Assembly: GCA_900544435.1 (NCBI GenBank)
Contig: UQVG01000051.1
Location: forward strand, 1-10,653
DNA from: an uncultured Erysipelotrichaceae bacterium
GTDB lineage: Bacteria > Bacillota_I > Bacilli_A > Erysipelotrichales > Coprobacillaceae
DNA length: 10,653 nucleotides
Direction: 5' to 3'
Shown piece by piece: positions 1-5,703 of the stretch (the first letter of the stretch is position 1; the number at the start of each line of letters is the position of its first letter). Below the pieces are notes generated by a model that saw only the letters and a list, made by a program, of their open reading frames with translations, had not been told where the DNA came from and did no database searches. The position numbers and the translations under genes are program-made.

Positions 1-450
1 AATATTTACTTTTTTTAAAACTTCAGGATCACTATTTACTATAGAACTGATTGCAAAAGCATTATAAGTCACATATCCACTTTTACCTTCTAATGATTTA
101 TATTGTTTCATTACATCTTCATATAAATCTTCTAAACCTAATTGACGTATCGAATTATAAGATAAATATTTAGAATACTTTTGCATTTCTTTTTGATCTA
201 AACTACATTCCAAATAAATCGAATCACTTTCATCTAATACTTTCTCTGTTGTTTTATCTAAACTTTTAATAGGATATCTGCCTGGATGACAAGTTCCAAA
301 TAAATATGAATATTCTCCTTTTTGATTAGATACTTTGTAAAGAAACATACTTGTATCTATTACTCTTGCATTTTCTTCTTTCTTTTGTGTTGAACAACCA
401 CTTACCATCACTAAAACAAAAACCATGATTAATTTCACTAACTTTTTCAT
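1..450 (-). CDS. TraB/GumN (TIKI-like) family lipoprotein, 3' end beyond left edge
   Basis: I translated this by hand from an ATG at 450; the frame stays open for 150 codons to base 1, so the C-terminus is missing. The N-terminus (MKKLVKLIMVFVLVMVSGCS) is a lipoprotein signal with a VSGC lipobox and Cys19 as the expected lipidated residue, so the product should sit on the outer face of the membrane. The mature part begins with a short charged linker, then YLFGTCHPG (residues 49-57, the GX2H motif with His55) and a V-L-x-x-S-D-x-I-Y-L-E-C stretch ending near Glu81. The GX2H motif followed by a conserved Glu is the hallmark of the TraB/GumN/TIKI superfamily, some members of which are metalloproteases. 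The substrate is unknown. An AGAAGGG ribosome binding site lies 7 nt before the ATG. It has its own promoter at 475-505 and is separated from the upstream regulators by a terminator. Family assignment is fairly secure; function is not. Confidence 0.8.
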   Translation of the reverse strand, partial: MKKLVKLIMVFVLVMVSGCSTQKKEENARVIDTSMFLYKVSNQKGEYSYLFGTCHPGRYPIKSLDKTTEKVLDESDSIYLECSLDQKEMQKYSKYLSYNSIRQLGLEDLYEDVMKQYKSLEGKSGYVTYNAFAISSIVNSDPEVLKKVNI

Positions 451-474
451 CTTATTTCCCTTCTTTCTACTTGA

Positions 475-505
475 AACATACACTTTAGAGTAGCTAGAAG
501 GTCAA
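475..505 (-). promoter_or_regulatory. MerR-type promoter with 19-bp spacer and dyad, for the lipoprotein gene
   Basis: On the minus strand a strong -35 TTGACC (500-505) is separated by exactly 19 bp (481-499) from a -10 TATGTT (475-480). The spacer region carries an imperfect inverted repeat: ACCTTCTAG and CTCTAAAGT around a 3-bp centre (482-502), with 6 of 9 positions symmetric. An over-long spacer containing a dyad is the known layout of promoters activated by MerR-family regulators, which untwist the DNA to realign -35 and -10. The expected transcript start near 468 leaves a short leader containing the ribosome binding site of the lipoprotein. No MerR-like gene is in the window, so the regulator is unknown. 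Confidence 0.55.
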
Positions 506-514
506 GTATTTCAT

Positions 515-543
515 AAAAAAAGACCAAATATTTCTATTTGATC
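515..543 (-). terminator. Intrinsic terminator of the RpiR pair; identical core to the ilvB terminator
   Basis: Read on the minus strand, GATCAAATA (535-543), a GAAA tetraloop (531-534) and TATTTGGTC (522-530) form a 9-bp stem with one G-U pair, followed by seven U residues (515-521). The TAG stop of the upstream regulator (534-536) lies at the stem-loop junction, so its last sense codons are part of the hairpin. The 29 bases from the A-tract to the end of the stem are identical to 5666-5694 downstream of ilvB. There is no U-tract on the other side, so it works in one direction only. Confidence 0.85.
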
Positions 544-1304
544 ACATATTTTCGATAATATATAAATTTAATAAGAATTAAAATATTTAAAATAACAAGA
601 TTCAATGATTCACTATCATCATTTCCTGGTAATTGAATAAAACTATTCACATTTTTAATTTTATCTTTTGTAGAAATATTTTGTGAAATAATTCCAAATT
701 GAGCATGTGCATCTTGCATAATTTGAGACTTAGCTTGATTTAACATAAAATATCTTCCTGTTATTGTAATCAATAATCCATAAGTATGACAGTTTTCAAA
801 ATATTTTCCTATTTGACGATCCACATTTTGAATAAAACATTTTTTATCAAAAACTAACATATCCTCTATAAAATTAAAAGCTAAAAATAATGGATAATTA
901 GCACCTATAATTCCTATCATTTCCGCTTTATGCATATCATCTACTATTTGTTCAATAGAAGCCATCCATTGTTTTTTATCTATTTTTGTTTGACTAATAC
1001 ATTCAATTTCTTTGAAAATCTGTTCTTCATTAAAAGAAAGATATCTTTCTCTAATTTGATTTTTTCTATTATCCATTGTAGAAAATAAATATTTTTTCAT
1101 TACATTAAAATCTTTATATCCTAAAATTTGACAAAATTTTTTAATTGTAGCTAGACTTGTATGACAATTTTGAGCAAATTCACTAACTGTCATAGATTCT
1201 ATCATTGATAGGTGAGATAAAATATAAATACTCATTTCATAATAAACATCTTTATTATAGCCACTATATATATAAACAAGCAGCTTAGATATGACTGTAT
1301 TCAT
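534..1304 (-). CDS. RpiR/MurR-like transcriptional regulator (second of tandem pair)
   Basis: 256 residues. The N-terminal part (about residues 22-75) is an RpiR-type helix-turn-helix: YILSHLSMIESMTVSEFAQN, then SLATIKKFCQILGYKDF, matching the family pattern 'sxaTixRfckxlGyxgf'. The C-terminal half resembles an SIS sugar-phosphate-binding fold in layout (EMIGIIGANYPLFLAFNFIE), but the usual Gly-x-Gly-x-Ser core is not preserved, so ligand binding may differ or be lost. The ATG at 1304 has an ideal AAGGAGG site (1311-1317, 6 nt spacing). Its first 20 bases overlap the 3' end of the preceding regulator, so the two are almost certainly co-transcribed and possibly translationally coupled. The C-terminus (KYVIK) is encoded partly by the terminator stem. 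It is somewhat shorter than typical 280-290-residue RpiR proteins. The target genes are unknown; the neighbouring surface-protein gene is a candidate by position only. Confidence 0.8.
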   Translation of the reverse strand: MNTVISKLLVYIYSGYNKDVYYEMSIYILSHLSMIESMTVSEFAQNCHTSLATIKKFCQILGYKDFNVMKKYLFSTMDNRKNQIRERYLSFNEEQIFKEIECISQTKIDKKQWMASIEQIVDDMHKAEMIGIIGANYPLFLAFNFIEDMLVFDKKCFIQNVDRQIGKYFENCHTYGLLITITGRYFMLNQAKSQIMQDAHAQFGIISQNISTKDKIKNVNSFIQLPGNDDSESLNLVILNILILIKFIYYRKYVIK

Positions 1305-2040
1305 AATTTTCCTCCTTCATTAATTGATATAAAACATATTGTGTATATTCCATACTTGATAACATATATTCATAATGATCTTGTTTCTTCAATTCAATAG
1401 CTCTAATACCATCAAAATCATAATGACTTTCACAAAAGAAATATTTTTTTGCAGGTGCATTTACAATTGACACAATACTCCCTAATGATGTTTGTGTTTC
1501 TTCTAAAAAGATTTGTACATTATAACGAGGATCAATCAAAATAATCACATCATCCTTTTTTGTATTTAAAAAAGTTTCTTCTTTTTCTTTGATATTCCAC
1601 CCTAAACATCTTTCTACACATACACCTTTAAAAAATAAATACTTCACCAAATGATTAAAATAGACGGTATATTTAGGTGATCCATAAATAATAACATTTG
1701 ATGCCTTCACTAAGTCATGAACCAACAAATCAAGTTTTAATTTTATATCATTATTAATGTTAAAACTCTTACTTTCTTTTAATAAATGATAAAAATGATA
1801 ATTCATTTTTCGAGTGTCTTGATCTAACATATCACACAAAGAAGAAAAAGTATCATATCCTGCACTTTTACAAAAACGTGTAATCGATGAATTAGATATA
1901 TTTGTTTCTTTTGCAACATCTAGTAATTTTTTATGATTTATTCTTCTTGCATTGAGTAAAAAATACTGTGATAAAATACTATTTGTTGTTCCCTTAGCGC
2001 TTACATTATATAAATCAATCAAATTATCCACAATATACAT
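1285..2040 (-). CDS. RpiR/MurR-like transcriptional regulator (first of tandem pair)
   Basis: 251 residues. The N-terminal helix-turn-helix (about residues 20-75) includes LLDVAKETNISNSSITRFCK followed by SAGYDTFSSL, a clear RpiR-family signature. The second half has an SIS-like start (ASNVIIYGSPKYTVYFNHLV, about residues 113-132) and a later KKDDVIILIDPRYN strand, but the canonical sugar-phosphate-binding Ser/Thr residues are not obvious. It is a distant relative of the next gene rather than a recent duplicate: the two share the fold pattern but little direct identity. The ATG at 2040 is preceded by GAGGTG (2046-2051). The gene follows the surface-protein terminator by only 33 bp, so it relies on read-through or on a weak promoter at 2059-2067. 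RpiR proteins usually sense phosphosugars and regulate carbohydrate or cell-wall-sugar genes; the ligand here cannot be told. Confidence 0.78.
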   Translation of the reverse strand: MYIVDNLIDLYNVSAKGTTNSILSQYFLLNARRINHKKLLDVAKETNISNSSITRFCKSAGYDTFSSLCDMLDQDTRKMNYHFYHLLKESKSFNINNDIKLKLDLLVHDLVKASNVIIYGSPKYTVYFNHLVKYLFFKGVCVERCLGWNIKEKEETFLNTKKDDVIILIDPRYNVQIFLEETQTSLGSIVSIVNAPAKKYFFCESHYDFDGIRAIELKKQDHYEYMLSSMEYTQYVLYQLMKEENYEYSHI

Positions 2041-2058
2041 ACGAACACCTCATAAAAT

Positions 2059-2067
2059 ATTCTATCA
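2059..2067 (-). promoter_or_regulatory. Possible extended -10 for the RpiR pair
   Basis: The minus strand reads TGATAGAAT, a near match to the extended -10 TGnTATAAT. A weak -35 candidate, ATGCCA (4 of 6 matches, 18-bp spacer), falls in the downstream arm of the preceding terminator stem. The predicted start would leave a leader of only about 12 nt that just includes the GAGGTG ribosome binding site. It is plausible but weak. Confidence 0.3.
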
Positions 2068-2073
2068 CAAAAT

Positions 2074-2103
2074 AAAAAAACGTGGCATTTTTATTTGCCA
2101 CGT
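2074..2103 (-). terminator. Intrinsic terminator of the MBL surface-protein gene
   Basis: On the minus strand ACGTGGCA (2096-2103) and TGCCACGT (2080-2087) form a perfect 8-bp stem around an 8-nt AT-only loop, followed directly by a run of T residues (2074-2079). It lies 9 bp after the TAG stop of the surface-protein gene. This sequence is unrelated to the other two terminators in the window. Confidence 0.9.
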
Positions 2104-2112
2104 CCTTTAAAA

Positions 2113-5100
2113 CTAATTATGTTTTTTTCTTTTAATCATACAAATTGTTCCACCAGCAAGTACCATCATTCCTACTAATGCAAATATTTCAGTATCATCA
2201 CCAGTTTTAACATTATCTTTTGTTTTATCTGTTGTTGTTGTGATATTTGTATTTGTTGAATCAGGTTTCTTTGTATCTCCTGGTTTTGTTGGAGTTTCTG
2301 GTTGATTTGGTTTATCACTTGGTTTTGTTGGTTCATCTGGATTTTCTGGTTGATCAGGTGTATCAGGATCTGTTTTGTCTTTAACGAAAGTTATAGAACA
2401 AATATTTAATTCTTCTCGATCTGATAAACCATTTTTCATAATTTCATCATAACGATCAGTTCCATTAATAACTTTACCATTTTCTACAATAATAAGTGTA
2501 GTGCCTTCTGGTGCTTCATTAACTCCATATTCTACTCCTGTAGCTAGCCATGATGCAAAATCAGGATTATTTAGGTATGGTGTATGTGCCCCAATGTTAT
2601 ACTTAATACCATTTTCTTTAATATATTTAGCCGCTTTTTTACCACCATCAATCCATGCTTTTGCATTATCAGCATTAATAGTAGTTCCACCTAAATGAAC
2701 TTGTGCACCTAAAGAGTCACCACTATAAATTACTTTATGAGTTAAATCAGCTAATTGTCCACCACCTGGTGTATGTTCACCTGTGATTTCAACAAATTGG
2801 AAATCAACTCCTGCAGCTGTAAATTTTTCCATATCTTTAACAGTTACAACTTCTTTCCATTTGATATCTTTTATTAAATCTTTACCTGTCATGCTAGGAA
2901 CGCTACTATCTACATCAGATAATACAGGTGTTGGTTCATTTTCTGGCCAAATAATTGTTGTTTTATTTCTTAATTCATCATCTTGACCAATAACAGCTAA
3001 ATTTGCAACATGATCCCCATGATTATGTGTCATGAAAATCTTTAATGATTCACATTTATCTCCAATAACGGCTTTGATTTTATCATTGATTACATTAGCT
3101 CCATAAAAATCAACATCAATCATAAATGCTTCTTTTCCGTCTTTACTTACATAGATCATTGGATTTTCTAAATCTGTATCATTTAACATATACCATGTTC
3201 CGTTTTTATCTTCTTTCATTTTAATCACAAAGAAGTTTGAATAAGCTTTAGTATATGGATTAATAACATTTTGTTTGCTTGCCACTTCTTCTGGTGTATA
3301 TCCCATAACAACACCTGCAATGGAATCTGATATTAAATCATATCCCCACCATCCATGTGAATCAATATGGAATCTTAATGTAACATTTCCTTCTTTACTT
3401 GTCGCAATGACATCTGTTGCACCACGAGTTGTTTCATTTTTGAAGGCTTCTGTATCATATGCTGAATCCCAATCATATTGTAAATCTGTTGTTGGATCAA
3501 AATCATTGATTTGTTTTAATAAACCAACTAGTTCATTGACATAAGCTGCATCTACTTTATTTCCTTTACTATCGATGATGCTATAACCTTCATTTTTATC
3601 AACTAATTCTTTAACTTGTAAAACATCAATATAATATGAAAGCATATTATAATAACTAATGCCAGGTTCAGATTTACCATTGATATAATCTGATGTTAAA
3701 TTCACATCTTTTAATTGAACATTAACAGTAAATGTTTTTTGAGTTTCATCTTGTACTTTTTCAATATCATTAACAGCTAAATGAGATTTTAAATCATCTG
3801 AAATATGTTGTTCAACTTTTGTACCATCTTTTTCATATTGAGGAAGAATAATGCTTCTAACGGCTCTTTCAGCACTTCCATTATCTTCACTTTTAATAAA
3901 GCCAACAGAACAAATATTTAACTCATCTCTATCAGATAAACCATTTTTCATAATTTCATTATAACGACTTGTTCCATTAATAACTTTACCATTTTCTACA
4001 ATGATAAGCGTATATCCCTTAGAAGCTACCTTCATTCCATAATCAACAGCTGTTGCTAACCAAGAAGCAAAATCCGCATTATTTAAATAAGGTGTATGTC
4101 CACCAATATTATATTGAATACCATTTTCTTTAATATATTTTGCTGCTTTTTGAGCTCCATCATACCATTGTTGAGCACCACTTCTAATAGTAGTTCCACC
4201 TAAGTGAACTTGTGCTCCTAAAGTATCTCCACTATAAATCACTTTATGAGTTAAATCAGCTAATTGTCCACCACCTGGTGTATGTTCATCAGTAATTTCT
4301 AAGAATTGGAATTCAACTCCTGCTACTGTGAATTTTTCCATATCTTTTACTGTTTCTACAGATTTCCATTGAATATCAGAAATTAAATCTTTACCATTTA
4401 ATGTTGTATGTGGTTCATTTTCTGGCCAAACAATTGTTGTGATGTTTCTTAATGTTTCATCTTGTCCAATAACATCAAGATTATTAACATGATCTGGATG
4501 CTTATGTGTTAAGAATATTTTTAATGATTCACATTTATCTCCAATAACAGCTTTAATTTTTTCATTAAGAACATTTTCTCCATAGAAATCAACATCAATC
4601 ATGAATGCTTCTTTTCCATCTTTACTAACATACATCATTGGATTTTCTAAGTCAGTGTCTCTTAACATATACCAAGTTCCAGCACTATCTTCTTTCATTT
4701 TAATGACAAAGAAGTTTCCATATTCTGTTGTTAAATCATGTTGTTGATCATATGCATCTTGATCACTATATCCCATCACTAAACCAGTAATAGAATCATG
4801 TGCACCTAAATCATATCCCCACCATCCATGTGAATCGATATGGAATTTAAATGAAACATTTCCTTCTTTGCTTGTTGCAATGACATCAGTTCCACCACGA
4901 GTTGTTTCACTTGCAAAAGCATCACTATCATAAACAGAATCGTAATCATATTGTAAGTTTGTTGTTGGATCAAAATCATTGATTTGTTGTAATAATCCTA
5001 ATAATTCATCAACATAACTTGCATCTACAACATTTCCTTTACTATCTTTTACTTGATATCCTGGATTAGCATCTAATAATTGTTTAACTTGTTTTACATT

Positions 5101-5487
5101 TGTAAAGAAGTTCATCATATTATAATAACTTATACCAGCTGGTGATTTACCATTGATATAATCAGATGTTAAATTCACATCTTTTAATTGAACATCAACT
5201 GTTAATAATTTCTTTGATTCTTCTTTTGTAGCAGATAAATCTTTTGTATCTAATTTTGCTTTTAAATATTCAGATACACCTTGATCTATTTTACTTCCAT
5301 CTTTAGCATATTTAGGAACTTTAACTTCCTCTATGGCTTTTTCATAGCTTGCTTGTACTGTTTCTAAATCTACATCTTGAATGGCTATCCCATTTTCATC
5401 AACGGCATGAATCATTGTCATTTGACTTGTTGCCATTGAAAAAACCATACTTGATGCTAGTAATGTATTAGCTATTTTTCTCTTCAT
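2113..5487 (-). CDS. Tandem two-domain metallo-beta-lactamase-fold cell-wall-anchored protein
   Basis: 1124 residues from the ATG at 5487. This start has a GGGAGGA site 9 nt upstream; an in-frame GTG at 5505 overlaps that site and is unlikely to be the start. Residues 1-28 are a signal peptide (KRK n-region, hydrophobic core, probable cleavage at IHA|VD). Two homologous units follow, about 56-534 and 546-1036. Each has an N-terminal region I do not recognise (QLKDVNLTSDYINGKS and HIDSHGWWGYD in both), then a metallo-beta-lactamase fold. Metal ligands are complete in both: HKHPDH (His328, His330, Asp332, His333), His402, Asp421 (YSGD) and His464; and HNHGDH (His821, His823, Asp825, His826), His905, Asp924 and His968. 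A Pro/Thr/Asp-rich stalk (1037-1091) leads to NVKTGD (1092-1097), a membrane segment (about 1101-1118) and a KRKKHN tail, so sortase anchoring is expected. It is probably a secreted zinc-dependent hydrolase; the substrate is unknown, and nothing shows that it is a beta-lactamase. Confidence 0.88.
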   Translation of the reverse strand: MKRKIANTLLASSMVFSMATSQMTMIHAVDENGIAIQDVDLETVQASYEKAIEEVKVPKYAKDGSKIDQGVSEYLKAKLDTKDLSATKEESKKLLTVDVQLKDVNLTSDYINGKSPAGISYYNMMNFFTNVKQVKQLLDANPGYQVKDSKGNVVDASYVDELLGLLQQINDFDPTTNLQYDYDSVYDSDAFASETTRGGTDVIATSKEGNVSFKFHIDSHGWWGYDLGAHDSITGLVMGYSDQDAYDQQHDLTTEYGNFFVIKMKEDSAGTWYMLRDTDLENPMMYVSKDGKEAFMIDVDFYGENVLNEKIKAVIGDKCESLKIFLTHKHPDHVNNLDVIGQDETLRNITTIVWPENEPHTTLNGKDLISDIQWKSVETVKDMEKFTVAGVEFQFLEITDEHTPGGGQLADLTHKVIYSGDTLGAQVHLGGTTIRSGAQQWYDGAQKAAKYIKENGIQYNIGGHTPYLNNADFASWLATAVDYGMKVASKGYTLIIVENGKVINGTSRYNEIMKNGLSDRDELNICSVGFIKSEDNGSAERAVRSIILPQYEKDGTKVEQHISDDLKSHLAVNDIEKVQDETQKTFTVNVQLKDVNLTSDYINGKSEPGISYYNMLSYYIDVLQVKELVDKNEGYSIIDSKGNKVDAAYVNELVGLLKQINDFDPTTDLQYDWDSAYDTEAFKNETTRGATDVIATSKEGNVTLRFHIDSHGWWGYDLISDSIAGVVMGYTPEEVASKQNVINPYTKAYSNFFVIKMKEDKNGTWYMLNDTDLENPMIYVSKDGKEAFMIDVDFYGANVINDKIKAVIGDKCESLKIFMTHNHGDHVANLAVIGQDDELRNKTTIIWPENEPTPVLSDVDSSVPSMTGKDLIKDIKWKEVVTVKDMEKFTAAGVDFQFVEITGEHTPGGGQLADLTHKVIYSGDSLGAQVHLGGTTINADNAKAWIDGGKKAAKYIKENGIKYNIGAHTPYLNNPDFASWLATGVEYGVNEAPEGTTLIIVENGKVINGTDRYDEIMKNGLSDREELNICSITFVKDKTDPDTPDQPENPDEPTKPSDKPNQPETPTKPGDTKKPDSTNTNITTTTDKTKDNVKTGDDTEIFALVGMMVLAGGTICMIKRKKHN
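2380..3852 (-). repeat. Second copy of internal MBL-containing unit
   Basis: This encodes residues of about 546-1036 of the surface protein and aligns along its whole length with the unit at 3886-5322. Many long blocks are identical, for example DVNLTSDYINGKS, YVSKDGKEAFMIDVDFYG and HTPGGGQLADLTHKVIYSGD. Differences include an extra stretch rich in Ser, Val and Asp (about residues 853-867) and HNHGDH in place of HKHPDH. The boundaries are approximate. Confidence 0.85.
3886..5322 (-). repeat. First copy of internal MBL-containing unit
   Basis: This encodes residues of about 56-534 of the surface protein. Corresponding motifs in the two copies sit 491-505 residues apart, so the gene arose by in-frame duplication of a unit of about 1.45 kb. 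All metal ligands are kept. The boundaries are approximate and were judged by eye from the translations. Confidence 0.85.
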
Positions 5488-5524
5488 TCTTCTTATTCCT
5501 CCCACAAATATTTCTTATAACTCA

Positions 5525-5559
5525 AGTATAGAATTGTTATCGCACATCCACAATGTAAA
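5525..5559 (-). promoter_or_regulatory. Promoter region of the MBL surface-protein gene
   Basis: On the minus strand a good -10, TATACT (5525-5530), lies 17 bp downstream of TTGTGG (5548-5553), a weak -35. A better-looking -35, TTTACA (5554-5559), overlaps the region but would give a 23-bp spacer with this -10. The predicted start near 5518 leaves a leader of about 30 nt with the GGGAGGA ribosome binding site. The region upstream (5561-5665) is extremely AT-rich and could act as an UP-like element. The poor -35 fits a regulated promoter. Confidence 0.5.
5533..5554. promoter_or_regulatory. Possible operator: ATTGT inverted arms over the promoter spacer
   Basis: ATTGT (5533-5537) and ACAAT (5550-5554) form an inverted repeat with 12 bp between the arms, lying across the -35 and spacer of the surface-protein promoter. 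The minus strand reads GATAACAATT next to a TTGTG arm. This recalls the lac operator halves, but with 3 bp extra in the centre. Only the 5-bp arms are perfectly symmetric, so this may be chance in AT-rich DNA. The nearby RpiR regulators are possible binders by proximity only. Confidence 0.3.
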
Positions 5560-5560
5560 C

Positions 5561-5665
5561 CCTTTCACTCTCTTTCTTGTTTTGCATTAATATTATTTAA
5601 TTTTATTATCTTTTATTTTTTGATAGTATTTTGTATTATTTCTAATTATTTTTTATTTTAAACAC
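5561..5665. other. AT-rich intergenic spacer without recognisable gene
   Basis: This stretch between the ilvB terminator and the surface-protein promoter is mostly A and T, especially 5584-5665. I see no open reading frame with a ribosome binding site, no RNA-gene structure and no remnant of a mobile element in it. It may simply serve as upstream promoter DNA. Confidence 0.6.
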
Positions 5666-5697
5666 AAAAAAAGACCAAATATTTCTATTTGATCTTT
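5666..5697 (-). terminator. Intrinsic terminator of the leu-ilv operon
   Basis: On the minus strand AAAGATCAAATA (5686-5697), a GAAA loop (5682-5685) and TATTTGGTCTTT (5670-5681) form a stem of up to 12 bp with one G-U pair, followed by U residues (5666-5672 in total, shared with the stem base). It starts 6 bp after the ilvB stop codon. Bases 5666-5694 are identical to 515-543 after the second regulator. Confidence 0.88.
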
Positions 5698-5703
5698 CAT
5701 ACA

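Noticed and set aside
2501..3544. Plus-strand open frames opposite the MBL gene (2501-2698, 2783-2986, 3275-3544)
   Set aside because: They are antisense shadows of a clearly coding minus-strand gene, with no ribosome binding sites or recognisable domains.
2113..5487. Calling the surface protein an antibiotic-resistance beta-lactamase
   Set aside because: The fold signature is shared by many hydrolases; nothing in the sequence points specifically to beta-lactam substrates.
5488..5505. GTG start at 5505 for the MBL surface protein
   Set aside because: The codons GTG-GGA-GGA are themselves the ribosome binding site for the ATG at 5487, which begins a proper signal peptide.
5533..5554. A true lac operator or a CcpA cre site upstream of the MBL gene
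   Set aside because: The lac-like halves are spaced 3 bp too far apart and no LacI-type gene is present. The cre consensus fails at several key positions on its 5' side.
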